Notes under the pieces: generated by a model
The model's database searches: none
What the model saw: only the letters and a program-made list of their open reading frames with translations
What the model was told of the DNA's origin: nothing
In this document: positions 27,085-37,300 of the stretch, one piece after another
How positions within the stretch are numbered: position 1 is the first letter of the stretch
Layout: every line of letters starts with the position of its first letter
Translations under genes and position numbers: made by a program
Assembly (NCBI RefSeq): GCF_014205015.1
Contig: NZ_JACHMO010000001.1
Location: 62,001 to 126,000 of the forward strand
Length of the DNA stretch: 64,000 nt
Source of the DNA: Saccharothrix ecbatanensis
Lineage (GTDB): Bacteria; Actinomycetota; Actinomycetes; Mycobacteriales; Pseudonocardiaceae
Direction of reading: 5' to 3'

Positions 27085-28125
27085 ATGTCGACGACGCTGT
27101 CCACGAGCCACTCGCCGGGCGGGAACCCCCTCGGCGGTGACGACGCCAAGCGCTCGCCCCTCGCCCGGCTCCAGCACCTGCTGCACGCCCAGGCGACCAT
27201 CGGTCCCGCAGTGGTGCTGCTGGCCTCGGTCGTCGTGTTCGCGCTGCTGTCCGAGCGCTTCCTCACGCCCGGCAACATCTCCCTGATCGTGCAGCAGGTC
27301 GCGGTCGTCGGCACGCTCGCGGTCGGCCAGACGATCGTCATCCTCACCGCCGGCATCGACCTGTCGTGCGGCGCGATCATGGTGCTCTCCTCGATCGTGA
27401 TGGCCAAGGTCGCCGCCGACACCGGACTGCCCGGCCCGTTCGCGCTGCTGCTCGGCTTCCTGGTCGGCACGCTGTGCGGCCTGCTCAACGGACTGCTGGT
27501 CACGCGGCTGAAGCTGCCGCCGTTCATCGTCACCCTCGGCACGCTCAACGTGTTCTTCGCACTCAACCTCTGGTACTCGGAGAGCGCCACCATCCGCGGC
27601 ACCGACATGCCGTCGCTGCTGCTGTGGACCGGCCAGACGATCAACATCGGCGGCACCCGCATCACCTACGGCTCGATCATGATGGTGGTGCTGGTGGCCG
27701 CGATGGCGTTCGCGCTGAAGAACACCGCCTGGGGCCGCCACGTCTACGCCACCGGCGACGACCTCGAAGCCTCACGCCTGTCCGGCATCCGCACCGGCCG
27801 CGTGCTGCTGAGCGTGTACGCCGCGGCGGGGGCGGTGTACGCGCTGAGCGCCTGGATTCTGATCGGCCGCATCGCCTCCGCAAGCCCGCAAGCCGGGCAG
27901 ATGGACAACCTCGACTCGATCACCGCCGTGGTCATCGGCGGCACCAGCCTGTTCGGCGGACGCGGCGCGATCGTCGGCTCGCTGATCGGGGCGCTGATCG
28001 TCGGCGTGTTCCGCAACGGCCTCGCGCTGGCCGGGGTGGACGTGCTGTGGCAGACCCTCGCCGTCGGCGTGCTCATCATCGTCGCGGTCTCGCTGGACCA
28101 GTGGATCCGGAAGGTGAAGCCATGA
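27085..28125 (+). CDS. frcC: Sugar ABC transporter permease (FrcC-like)
   Basis: A 346-residue inner-membrane permease of the RbsC/BPD_transp_2 family with about ten helices. Typical segments are VGQTIVILTAGIDLSCGAIM, GLLNGLLVTRLKLPPFIVTLGT and AVVIGGTSLFGGRGAIVGSLIGA. It starts 3 bp after the binding-protein stop and overlaps the ATPase gene by 4 bp, so the three are co-translated. It has no fused ATPase and presumably works as a homodimer. Confidence 0.92.
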   Translation: MSTTLSTSHSPGGNPLGGDDAKRSPLARLQHLLHAQATIGPAVVLLASVVVFALLSERFLTPGNISLIVQQVAVVGTLAVGQTIVILTAGIDLSCGAIMVLSSIVMAKVAADTGLPGPFALLLGFLVGTLCGLLNGLLVTRLKLPPFIVTLGTLNVFFALNLWYSESATIRGTDMPSLLLWTGQTINIGGTRITYGSIMMVVLVAAMAFALKNTAWGRHVYATGDDLEASRLSGIRTGRVLLSVYAAAGAVYALSAWILIGRIASASPQAGQMDNLDSITAVVIGGTSLFGGRGAIVGSLIGALIVGVFRNGLALAGVDVLWQTLAVGVLIIVAVSLDQWIRKVKP

Positions 28126-28895
28126 CGACACCGGTGTTGCAGGCCCGAGGCCTGGTCAAGCGCTACGGCCGGGTCACCGCGCTGGCCGGCTCCGACCTGG
28201 AGCTGCTGCCCGGCGAGATCCTGGCCGTCATCGGCGACAACGGCGCGGGCAAGTCCAGCCTCATCAAGGCGCTGTCCGGGGCGGTCGTGCCGGACGAGGG
28301 CGAGATCCTGCTCGACGGAGAGCCGGTGTCGTTCACCTCGCCGATCGACGCGCGCGACGCCGGCATCGAGACCGTGCACCAGTCGCTGGCGGTCGCGCCG
28401 TCGCTGGACATCGCGGCCAACCTGTTCCTGGGGCGCGAACGCCGCCGTAAGGGCGTCCTCGGCTCGGTGTTCCGCATGCTCGACCGCAACGGCATGCGTG
28501 AGGAGGCACGACGCCAGCTCGACGCGCTGGGCATCATGACGATCCAGAACCCCAGCCAAGCCGTGGAGACCTTGTCCGGTGGCCAGCGCCAAGCCGTCGC
28601 CGTGGCCCGCGCCGCCGCGTTCGGCAGCCGCGTCGTCATCATGGACGAACCCACGGCAGCGCTGGGCGTGCGCGAGTCCCGCGCCGTGCTCGACCTCGTG
28701 CTCCAGGTCCGCGACCGCGGCCTGCCGGTCATCCTGATCAGCCACAACATGCCCCACGTCTTCGAGGTCGCCGACCGCATCCACATCCAGCGCCTCGGCC
28801 GGCGCAAAGCCGTCGTGGACCCGAAGACCATCTCGATGTCCGACGCCGTCGCGATCATGACCGGCGCCATGGAGCCTCCCGACCAAGCCGCCTGA
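28122..28895 (+). CDS. frcA: Sugar ABC transporter ATPase, single-domain (FrcA-like)
   Basis: A 257-residue ATPase that powers the adjacent permease. Walker A is GDNGAGKSS, the signature LSGGQRQAVAVARA, Walker B VVIMDEPTAALG, and the switch histidine is in LISHNMPHV. Most ATPases of this carbohydrate class (CUT2) have two fused domains of about 500 residues; FrcA-type proteins have one, so the length is normal for that subgroup and not a truncation. The start ATGA overlaps the permease stop. Confidence 0.93.
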   Translation: MTTPVLQARGLVKRYGRVTALAGSDLELLPGEILAVIGDNGAGKSSLIKALSGAVVPDEGEILLDGEPVSFTSPIDARDAGIETVHQSLAVAPSLDIAANLFLGRERRRKGVLGSVFRMLDRNGMREEARRQLDALGIMTIQNPSQAVETLSGGQRQAVAVARAAAFGSRVVIMDEPTAALGVRESRAVLDLVLQVRDRGLPVILISHNMPHVFEVADRIHIQRLGRRKAVVDPKTISMSDAVAIMTGAMEPPDQAA

Positions 28896-28922
28896 CCCCG
28901 CGGCGCACGGGCCTGCCTACGT

Positions 28923-28953
28923 GGTGGTGGAGCCCGGCTCCAGCTCCACCACC
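28923..28953 (+). terminator. Intercistronic hairpin between the ATPase and kinase genes
   Basis: An 11-bp perfect stem (GGTGGTGGAGC and complement, 9-nt loop) in the 80-bp gap. It lacks a T-tract, so partial termination or mRNA end protection would set kinase expression relative to the transporter. Confidence 0.5.
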
Positions 28954-28975
28954 CCTTCGACAAGGAAAACCTCAC

Positions 28976-29920
28976 ATGATCATCGTTGGTGGCGAGGCCC
29001 TCGTGGACCTCGTGCCCGACCGCGCCGGCGGCTACCTCCCCATCCCGGGTGGCAGCCCCGCCAACACCGCCGTCGGCCTCGGCAGGCTCGGCACGCCGAC
29101 CGCGTTGCTGGCACGGCTTGCCGACGATCGCCTGGGGGCGCTGCTGCGCACCCACCTCGAAACCTCCAACGTCGACCTGCGCTACATCGCCACGTCGTCC
29201 GCGCCGACCACGCTCGCCGTGGTGGGCGTCGACCAGGACGGCGTGGCCGACTACTCGTTCTACATCGACGGCTGCGCCGACGGCGGCTGGCAGGTGACCG
29301 ACCTGCCGGACGCCCTGCCACCGGACGCGGCACTGCACGTGGGCGGGTCGTTCGCGCTCGCGGTCGAGCCGATGGCCACCGCGTTCGAGACCCTGCTGTC
29401 GCGCGAACACCCGCACCGCGTCGTCACCCTCGACCCCAACATCCGACCCAACCTGATCGGCGACGACACCGCCGTGCGCGCCCGATTGCGGCGCTGGCTC
29501 GGGATGGTGGACGTCGTCAAGGTCAGTGCCGACGACCTGCGGTGGATCGCCCCCGACCGTTCACTCGCCGATGTCGTGTCCGAGTGGCACGACCAGGGGC
29601 CCGTTCTCGTCGTCGTCACCCGTGGAGCGGAGGGCGTGTACGCCTCCGGACCCAGCGGCCACGTCGACCTCCCCGCCCTGCCCGTCGACGTCGTCGACAC
29701 CGTCGGCGCGGGAGACGCCTTCATGGCCGGCCTCCTGGCCGCCTTCGACCGCAACGACCTGCTCACCCGGACCAACCTGACCACCGTGACCCGCGCCGAG
29801 TTGACCGACACCGTCACCTACGCCCAACGCGTCGCGGCCATCACCTGCACCCGCACCGGCGCCGACTCACCGTGGTTCGACGAACTGCTCCCCACCGAAG
29901 TCCGCTGCGCGACCTCCTGA
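28976..29920 (+). CDS. PfkB family sugar kinase, probable fructokinase
   Basis: A 314-residue cytosolic kinase, likely making fructose-6-phosphate from imported fructose. The N-terminal GGSPANTAVGLGRLG and the C-terminal PfkB signature VDTVGAGDAFMAGLLAAFDR, with the catalytic Asp in GAGDAF, are both present; TLDPNIRPNL is the usual central motif. Its place between a sugar importer and a secreted GH32 fits fructan use. Ribokinase-like specificity for another ketose is possible. AAGGAAA precedes the ATG. Confidence 0.9.
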   Translation: MIIVGGEALVDLVPDRAGGYLPIPGGSPANTAVGLGRLGTPTALLARLADDRLGALLRTHLETSNVDLRYIATSSAPTTLAVVGVDQDGVADYSFYIDGCADGGWQVTDLPDALPPDAALHVGGSFALAVEPMATAFETLLSREHPHRVVTLDPNIRPNLIGDDTAVRARLRRWLGMVDVVKVSADDLRWIAPDRSLADVVSEWHDQGPVLVVVTRGAEGVYASGPSGHVDLPALPVDVVDTVGAGDAFMAGLLAAFDRNDLLTRTNLTTVTRAELTDTVTYAQRVAAITCTRTGADSPWFDELLPTEVRCATS

Positions 29921-29990
29921 AGTCCGGTCGACCAGCGCACGCGGCCGGCCGGACCAAGCTCCCTTCCCATTGACGTGAAGTGAGGCCAGC

Positions 29991-31877
29991 ATGCGCAGAT
30001 CCACCTTCCGGCGCCACATCACCGCCCTGTCGGCAGTGGCGATCCTGATCGCGATCGCGGCAGTCGCCGCACCCTCGGCGCAGGCGGCGCCCTACCCGGA
30101 GTACCCGTACGACGCGACGGACTACAACGAGCCGATCCGCGGCCAGTTCCACTTCAGCTCGCAGGGCGGCTGGATGAACGACGTGAACGCGCCGCTGTAC
30201 TACAACGGCGTCTACCACCTCTTCTACCAGCACAACCCGCACGGCGTGTACTGGGACACGATGCACTGGGGCCACGCGACAAGCAGGGACCTTGTGCACT
30301 GGACCCAGCAGCCGATCGCCCTTGAGCCGAGCTTGCACAACGCCACGCTGTTCTCCGGCGGCGGCTGGGTCGACCACAACAACGTCACTGGTCTCAAGAC
30401 CGGCACCGACGCCCCGATCCTGCTGTTCACCAACACCGACGGCGTGTCCATCGCCTACAGCACCGACGGCGCCCGGACGTTCCGCATGCACAACGGCGGC
30501 GCCAAGGTGATCTCCACCCCGTACGAGTCCCGCGACCCCAAAGTCATCTGGGACGCCGCCCGCAACCGGTGGAGCATGGTCTTCTGGGGCAACGAAGGCG
30601 GCAACGTCGCCAAGTTCTACAGCTCGACGAACCTGCTCGACTGGACCTACCGCGGCGAGTTCCGCGCCGACTGGCTGTTCGAGTGCCCCGACCTCTACCA
30701 ACTGCCGGTCGACGGCAACACCTCGAACCCCAAGTGGGTGCTCCAGGACGCGAGCGGTGAATACGTCATCGGCACGCTGAACAGCGCCGGCGTCTTCGTG
30801 GCCGACCCCGGCTGGTCGCGGCCGCAACGGATGGACATGGGCCGCACGGCCTTCGACGGGACCGCCTACGCCGGCCTCACGTTCACCAACATGCCCGACA
30901 ACCGGGTGGTCCAGATGTTCTGGCAGCCCGGCAACAAGGGCGCTACCTGGACCGGCAACGCGTCGTTCCCCGCGCGGCTCGGGCTCAGGACGTTCCCGGG
31001 CGAGGGCATCCGGGTGACCCGCAACCCCGTCAGCGAGATCTCCACCATCCGCCAGCCGTCGCAGACCTGGAGCAACCTGACCATCTCCAACGACCTCGCG
31101 ACCAACCCGTTCAACGGCATCGCCGCCGACACCTACGAGATCGAGGCGACGTACAACCTGACCGGAGCGACAGCGACGGACTTCGGCTTCGAGCTGCACC
31201 GACGTGCCGACGGCACACGTGACGCGGCGATCGGCTACGACCGCGTCCGGCAGACCCTCGCCGACGCACCCATGCCACCCGTCGACAACCGGGTGAAGCT
31301 GCGGGTCCTCGTCGACCGCGGGCAGTTGGAGACCTTCGGCAACGACGGCAAGGTCTCCGTCACCGACAACGTGGACTTCGACTCCTCCAGCCACAGCCTC
31401 GGCATCCGCACGTACGCCAACAACGGCACGGTGCGCATCGAATCGCTGACGTTCCGGCGACTGGGCAAGGCGTGGACGAACGCGCCCAGCGGACCGGACC
31501 AGGGCGTCGGCATGATCAAGCACAACGGCGCCGACAAGTGCGTCGACCGCGACAACGCCACCGCCGTCGTGCAGGTCTGGGATTGCTGGAACAGCGCCAA
31601 CCAGCGCTGGACGTTCACCGCCGCCGGGAAGATCAAAATCGGCGACGAGTGCCTCGACCAGCCCGGGGAGACCATCGGCAACGGGGCGAAGCTCAAGACG
31701 CACCCGTGCTGGGGCGGCGACAACCAGCGGTGGATCCGCATCGGCGCGAACCAGTACCAGAACTCGTGGTCGAAGCGCTGCCTGGACCTCGAAGCCGGGA
31801 ACGCGACCAACGGCCGCCAGTTGCAGGTGTGGGACTGCGTCGGGGGTCCGAACCAGAGCTGGAGCATGCCGGCCTGA
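29991..31877 (+). CDS. Secreted GH32 fructan hydrolase (levanase/inulinase type) with ricin-type lectin domain
   Basis: A 628-residue exported enzyme that should release fructose from levan, inulin or sucrose. Signal peptide about 1-32. The GH32 propeller (about 45-350) has the nucleophile Asp in GGWMNDVNAPLYY, transition-state Asp in SRDPKVIW and acid/base Glu in FECPDLYQL; a beta-sandwich follows (about 360-500). A ricin-B trefoil (about 505-628) with QRW and QSW repeats would bind substrate. The nucleophile block reads WMNDVNA where most members have WMNDPNG. It closes the transporter-kinase operon and ends in a clear terminator. Confidence 0.92.
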   Translation: MRRSTFRRHITALSAVAILIAIAAVAAPSAQAAPYPEYPYDATDYNEPIRGQFHFSSQGGWMNDVNAPLYYNGVYHLFYQHNPHGVYWDTMHWGHATSRDLVHWTQQPIALEPSLHNATLFSGGGWVDHNNVTGLKTGTDAPILLFTNTDGVSIAYSTDGARTFRMHNGGAKVISTPYESRDPKVIWDAARNRWSMVFWGNEGGNVAKFYSSTNLLDWTYRGEFRADWLFECPDLYQLPVDGNTSNPKWVLQDASGEYVIGTLNSAGVFVADPGWSRPQRMDMGRTAFDGTAYAGLTFTNMPDNRVVQMFWQPGNKGATWTGNASFPARLGLRTFPGEGIRVTRNPVSEISTIRQPSQTWSNLTISNDLATNPFNGIAADTYEIEATYNLTGATATDFGFELHRRADGTRDAAIGYDRVRQTLADAPMPPVDNRVKLRVLVDRGQLETFGNDGKVSVTDNVDFDSSSHSLGIRTYANNGTVRIESLTFRRLGKAWTNAPSGPDQGVGMIKHNGADKCVDRDNATAVVQVWDCWNSANQRWTFTAAGKIKIGDECLDQPGETIGNGAKLKTHPCWGGDNQRWIRIGANQYQNSWSKRCLDLEAGNATNGRQLQVWDCVGGPNQSWSMPA

Positions 31878-31893
31878 CTGGTCCGTACGGGTC

Positions 31894-31925
31894 CAATCGC
31901 CCCGGTTCCGTCGCCGGGGCGATTG
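31894..31925 (+). terminator. Terminator of the fructan operon
   Basis: A 12-bp perfect stem (CAATCGCCCCGG and complement, 8-nt loop) beginning 17 bp after the GH32 stop. Confidence 0.75.
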
Positions 31926-32006
31926 TGGGCGGTTATTTTCTAACTGCCTACCAGGCGAAGCTGAGCCTGACCTGATCGCGTTCCACCGCCCGGCAAGGGG
32001 TTTCGC

Positions 32007-33056
32007 ATGCTCAAGCTCATCTCTGCCGTCCTCGCCGCGTGCGTGGTCGCCGTGACGGTGCAGGGCGCGACCGCGACGGCCGACGTCTCGGTCGCCGCAA
32101 CCGAGTCGACCTTCCCGCTGGCGGACCCGGACACGGTGCGCGCGGAGGACGGTCGTTACGTCACGTACGGCACGACCGTCGGCGCCGGTGTCGGCAACCG
32201 GTGCGGCGCCACCGGAAAGCTGTTCGTGCCGGTGCTCGTGCACGGTTCGGCGAACACGGTCGGCATGTCCGACTGCGCCGCCGCCGACGCGATGCCGGGT
32301 GGTCCGGGCACGTGGGCCGAGGGCAACATCTGGGCGCCGGGCGTGGTGCGCTTCGGCACCCGCTACTTCATGTACTACACGGCGTCCAAGCGCGGCACGG
32401 GGCAGAAGTGCATCGGCCGGGCGGTGTCCGACGGCGCGCGCGGCCCGTTCACGAACGCGGGTGGCTGGGCCTGCCCGCCGGACGGCCGGTGGGCTCTCGA
32501 CGCCAACCCGTTCGTCGCGGACGGGCGGCTGCACGTCGCCTACCGGGACGACGCGATCGCCGCGGGCGCGGAGACCGGCATCTCCGTGGTGGCGACCGAC
32601 GCGAACGGGTGGGCGGTCTGGTCGACCCGCCGGGACGCGTTGAAGAGCACCGACATCACCTGGGACACCGCGGGGACCAGCGGCGGCACGCACGTCGTGG
32701 AGAACCCGTCGATGTTCCGGGCCGCCGACGGCCTCTGGTACCTGGCGTACTCGGGCAACAACTGGGACAGCGCCCGCTACTCGACCGGCATCGCCAGGTG
32801 CGGCGGCCCGCTCCCCGGATCGCGTTGCACACCGCTCCAGAACGGCGTCGAACGGCCGTACTTCGGGTTCACCGGAACCGGCGGCCTCAACCCGTACCGA
32901 GGCCTGCCCGGCAACCACCGCGGCCCCGGCGGCATGGACGTCTTCACCGCGGCCGACGGCAGCCACCGCGTCGTCTACCACTGGTGGAACGGCAGCAGCC
33001 GCTTCCCGATCACCGGTGTGCTCGGCCGCGACGCCGGCGGCTTCCTTGTCAGCTGA
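32007..33056 (+). CDS. Secreted GH43-like five-bladed propeller protein
   Basis: A 349-residue exported protein with a signal peptide (about 1-26) and one propeller domain. The three acidic positions of GH43 can be read: Asp in FPLADPDTV, Asp in WALDANPFV and Glu in HVVENPSMF. The blades are divergent, cysteine-rich (NRCGATGK, MSDCAAA, IARCGG) and lack a binding module, so the substrate is unclear; GH43 arabinosidase/xylosidase or an allied clan-F family is likely. AAGGGG precedes the ATG. No operator-like palindrome was seen upstream. Confidence 0.75.
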   Translation: MLKLISAVLAACVVAVTVQGATATADVSVAATESTFPLADPDTVRAEDGRYVTYGTTVGAGVGNRCGATGKLFVPVLVHGSANTVGMSDCAAADAMPGGPGTWAEGNIWAPGVVRFGTRYFMYYTASKRGTGQKCIGRAVSDGARGPFTNAGGWACPPDGRWALDANPFVADGRLHVAYRDDAIAAGAETGISVVATDANGWAVWSTRRDALKSTDITWDTAGTSGGTHVVENPSMFRAADGLWYLAYSGNNWDSARYSTGIARCGGPLPGSRCTPLQNGVERPYFGFTGTGGLNPYRGLPGNHRGPGGMDVFTAADGSHRVVYHWWNGSSRFPITGVLGRDAGGFLVS

Positions 33057-33073
33057 CAGTCTCGTCAGCTGAC
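33048..33073. repeat. Twin GTCAGCTGAC palindromes
   Basis: Two identical 10-bp palindromes 16 bp apart; the first covers the stop codon of the GH43-like gene. They could form a cruciform or two small hairpins at the 3' end, or be protein sites. Confidence 0.5.
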
Positions 33074-33198
33074 CGTCGGGACAGCCGGGAACATCGGCAA
33101 CGCGCTCCTGGCATCTGTCAACCACCTCTAGTCGGTGTCATCCGGGCGTCGGAAGGGGTTGACTTCCGGGACTACGCTGCTTGGAGCAAGGAGTGCAC

Positions 33199-34050
33199 AT
33201 GCGCACAGCAACCGTGGCCGCGGCAGTTGTCGCCTTGGCCGCTGTGACCGCGTCGCCCGCGTTCGCGATCAACACCTACAACGCCGTACCCGCCCCGGAG
33301 CGCACCGAGGTCGGCGCCCTGGTCGCGACCTGGGACAACGACGACAACCCCGCCACGCCGGACCGCGTCGACTGGGTGTGCAGCGGCACGATGGTCGACG
33401 CCGACACGTTCCTCACCGCGGCCCACTGCGTCGACGGATTTGCCTCGAACGTCAAGTTCTACGTCTCGCTGCTCCAGGACGTGCAGGGCGCGCTCGACGC
33501 AGCGACCGGGACTCCGGCGCAGAAGGCGGCGGCGGTCGGCGTGCCGGGCACGGCCCACGGCGACCCGGCCTATCCCGGCAACTCCGCCGATTCGCACGAC
33601 ATCGCGGTGGTGGAGCTGCCCGCCAAGCAGATGGCGTCGCGCTGGAGTTTCACGCCGGCCACCCTGCCGACGGCGGGCAAGCTCGACACGATGAGCCCGA
33701 AGGCGCTGGACGCCACGGAGTACACCGTCGTGGGCTACGGCACGGAGGAAGCCAAGAGGGGCCCCGGCGGCCACACCCATCCTGGCGGCGGCGTGCGGAT
33801 GAAGGCTCCGCTGGGCTTCAACGCGCTCAACAACACCTGGCTGCGACTGTCGATGAACGAGTCGCAGGGCAACGGCGGAGCCTGCTACGGCGACTCGGGC
33901 GGTCCGAACTTCGCGACGATCGACGGCAAGCGCGTCCTGGTCGCGACCACGATCACCGGCGATGCCCCGTGCTACGCGACGAACGTCGTGTACCGCCTGG
34001 ACGCCCCGTCGGCCCGCTCGTTCCTGACCCCGTTCGTCGCACTTCCGTAG
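33199..34050 (+). CDS. Secreted trypsin-like serine protease (S1)
   Basis: A 283-residue extracellular protease. Signal peptide about 1-24; the S1 domain has catalytic His in TAAHCVDG, Asp in SHDIAVVEL and Ser in CYGDSGGPN. There is almost no propeptide between the signal and the domain, unlike the other S1 protease in this window at 49613. A role in loosening plant cell-wall glycoprotein would fit its place among GH127 and GH51 genes but is inferred. ATG at 33199 follows AAGGAG; it has its own terminator. Confidence 0.9.
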   Translation: MRTATVAAAVVALAAVTASPAFAINTYNAVPAPERTEVGALVATWDNDDNPATPDRVDWVCSGTMVDADTFLTAAHCVDGFASNVKFYVSLLQDVQGALDAATGTPAQKAAAVGVPGTAHGDPAYPGNSADSHDIAVVELPAKQMASRWSFTPATLPTAGKLDTMSPKALDATEYTVVGYGTEEAKRGPGGHTHPGGGVRMKAPLGFNALNNTWLRLSMNESQGNGGACYGDSGGPNFATIDGKRVLVATTITGDAPCYATNVVYRLDAPSARSFLTPFVALP

Positions 34051-34065
34051 TACGAATCCACCACG

Positions 34066-34103
34066 CAGCGCTGGTTCCCACCGCACCTCGGGGACCAGCG
34101 CTG
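34066..34103 (+). terminator. Terminator of the protease gene
   Basis: A 14-bp stem with one G-U pair and a 10-nt loop, starting 15 bp after the stop codon. Confidence 0.65.
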
Positions 34104-34158
34104 TCGTGTCGGCGCACTTTCCTCCGTCGGTGGCCGCTTCAGGCCGCCGCCCGGCGTT

Positions 34159-34170
34159 GTGAGCGCTCAC
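34159..34170. promoter_or_regulatory. LacI-type palindrome upstream of GH51
   Basis: GTGAGCGCTCAC is a perfect 12-bp palindrome about 78 bp before the second site at 34236. Its centre (AGCGCT) matches the regulon motif. Confidence 0.55.
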
Positions 34171-34235
34171 TGCGAGCCTGCCACGCAGTCCAGCGCCCGT
34201 GCACCCGGTTTTAACTATCCCTTGACGGTCACCTC

Positions 34236-34249
34236 TGTTAGCGCTCACA
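34236..34249. promoter_or_regulatory. LacI-type operator at the GH51 promoter
   Basis: TGTTAGCGCTCACA, identical to the site at 24697. It lies just after TTGACG (34222-34227), a plausible -35 box, so it would overlap the promoter of the GH51-GH43 operon. Confidence 0.6.
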
Positions 34250-34310
34250 CTCGCCGGTGGTAAACGCTGGCATTTCCCACGGCGGTGGAACTCAGAGTGG
34301 AGCACGCCTC

Positions 34311-37300
34311 ATGACGACAGCGCAGCGGACGGTCGGCAGACCGGGCCGACGGTGGCTCAGTGCCCTGGTGGCCGCGGCTCTGCCGGTCACTCTCGGGGTC
34401 ACGCTCTCCACGGTGGCCGCCCCCAGCGCGGGGGCCGTCGAAGGAGAGACGTGGACGGACGACTTCGCCTCGACGGCACTCCGGTCGGAGTGGGAGATCG
34501 TCAACGAGGATCCGGGCGGGTGGACCCTCCTCGACGGCTCGCTGCGGGTCACCGGCCAGACCGGTGACACCTACCAGGCGGTCAACACGGCGCGGAACGT
34601 GTTCATGGTCGACATCCCGGCGGGCGACTTCACCGCCGAGGTGACCGTGCGGGCCCAGGTCGCCAAGGTCTACCAGGGCGCCGGGCTCATCGCCTGGCAG
34701 GACATGGACAACTACGTCCGCTCGGGCCTGACGTTCGTGGGCACCCTGGCCGCGTCCGGGATCGCGATCGAGAACGACATCGAGACCGCCGCGGCGTTCC
34801 GCGCCGAGCGGTTCGTCGACCGGCCGGGCTCGACCGGCGAGACGTTGCAGCTCCAGCGGGTCGGCGACACCATCACCACCCGGTACAAGGACGCCTCCGG
34901 AGCGTGGGTGGACGCCTCGGCGGTGAACGCCGGGTTCCAGACGACCCAGGTCGGCGTCTACGCCCTTGGCGCGCAGGACGGCACGACGCTCGACGCCGCG
35001 TTCGACGACTTCCGGGTCACCGCCGCCGCGGGCCGGGACATCCAGCCCGGCGGCACGTTCTCCATCAAGAGCGCCGCGGGCGCACACCTGGTCGAGACCG
35101 AGGCCGGGCTGGCGCTCTCGCCCGAGCCGCCGCTGTCGACCCTGGTCTTCACCGCCGCGGCCCAGGCCGACGGCGCGGTCCACCTGCGCACCGCCGAGGG
35201 CGACCGCCCGGTCGTCGTCACGGACGGCCGCCTCGCGCTCGGCCAGACCGGCGGCGCGGCCTCGCCCGTGCGGCTGACCGACGCCGCGGGCGGCGAGCTC
35301 TTCCTGCGTGACGCCGAGGGCGCCGGCTACGCGGGCGGCACGGGTCCGCTGGTGTTCGGCGACAAGGCCGCCGCGGTCCGCCTCAAGCTCGCCCAGGTCA
35401 ACACGTCCAACGCCGAGCTGGCCATCGACGGTGACGCGTCCGCCGCGCAGATCAGCGACACGATGTTCGGCATCTTCTACGAGGACATCAACTACGCGGC
35501 CGACGGCGGCCTCTACGCCGAGCTGGTGCGCAACCGGTCGTTCGAGTTCAACTCCTCGGACAACGCGAGCTTCACCGGCATGACCGGCTGGGAGGTCGTC
35601 AACGGCGGCGGCACGGCTCCGGAAGCGCTGGTCGTCAACGACGACACCCGGCTCAACGCCATGAACCGCAACCACTTCCGGCTGATCGCCGACGGTCCCG
35701 GCGACGGTGTGCGCAACCTCAGCTACAACCGCGGCTTCGCGGTCAAGGCGGGCGCGACGTACGACGCCTCGGTGTGGGCGCGCACCACGACCGCACAGAA
35801 CCTGGCCATCCGCCTGGTCAGCGCGGACGGCGCCGTCACCTACGCCGAAGGCGCCGTGGCCGTTGACGGCTCGGACGCCTGGAAGCAGTACCCGCTGACG
35901 CTCACCGCCACCGCCACGACCGACGCCGCACGCCTCGTCGTCACCGCCGGCGTGGCCTCGACCGTCGGCCTCGACATGATCTCGCTCATGCCGCAGGACC
36001 GCTGGGTCGGCGCGGTGAACGGCAAGTCCGTGCTGCGCAAGGACCTGGCCGAGAAGATCGCCGCGATGAAGCCGACCTTCCTGCGCTTCCCCGGCGGCTG
36101 CGTCACCAACGTCGGCACGTTCCGCACCTACGAGGAGAGCGGCTACACCGACCGGCGCCGCACCTACCAGTGGAAGGAAACCATCGGCGCGGTCGAGGAG
36201 CGGCCGACCAACTGGAACTTCTGGGGCTACAACCAGACCTACGGCATCGGCTACCTCGAGTACTTCAAGTTCGCGGAGGACCTCGGCGCCGAGCCGCTGC
36301 CGGTGGTGTCGGTGGGCGCGAACGGCTGCGGCAGCAACATCCCCGAGATGAAGGACCCGGCGATGATCGCCCGCTGGGTCGACGACACCGTCGACCTCAT
36401 CGAGTTCGCCAACGGTGACGTCACCACCGAGTGGGGCGCCAAGCGGGCCGCTCTCGGCCACCCGGAGCCGTTCGGGCTGAAGAAGATCGGCCTCGGCAAC
36501 GAGGAGAACACCACGACCTTCGAGGCGAACTTCCCGGCCTTCCGGGACGCCATCGAGTCCCGGTTCCCGGAGATCACCATCATCTCCAACTCCGGCCCGG
36601 ACGACGCGGGCGCGCGGTTCGAGACCTTGTGGGACTACAACCGCCGCCAGAACGTCGACATGGTCGATGAGCACTACTACAACGACCCCGACTGGTTCCT
36701 GCTGAACAACCACCGCTACGACAGCTACGACCGCAACGGCCCCAAGGTGTTCCTGGGCGAGTACGCCTCGCGCGGCAACACGTTCTACAACGCCTTGGTC
36801 GAAGCCTCGTACATGACTGGTTTGCAGCGGAACGCCGACGTGGTCCAGTTGGCGTCCTACGCGCCGCTGCTGTCCAACGAGTCGTACGTGCAGTGGAACC
36901 CGGACGCGATCTGGTTCGACAACGACGAGTCCTGGAACACCCCCAACTGGGAGGTGCAGAAGATGTTCGGCAACAACGTCGGTGACGAGGTCGTGCCGAG
37001 CACCTTCAACGGCTCCGTCAACAAGTCGGTCATCGACGGCGGCATCTTCTTGTCCACCTGGAACACCGCCGCCGCCTACGACAACGTCCGGGTGACCTCC
37101 AACGCCGGCGGTGAGACGCTGTTCTCCGACGACTTCGCCAACGGCGACCAGTGGAACCAGGTCGCCGGCAGCTGGGGCGTCTCCAACGGCGAGTACGTGC
37201 AGTCGTCCGCGACGACCACGGACGCCCGCAGCATCATCGACGACGCGTACGCGAAGGACTGGACGAACTACACGCTGGAACTCGACGCCAAGAAGATCTC

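Noticed and set aside
28122-28895. Possible truncation of the sugar transporter ATPase
   Set aside because: The 257-residue single-domain form is normal for FrcA-type ATPases and all motifs are intact.
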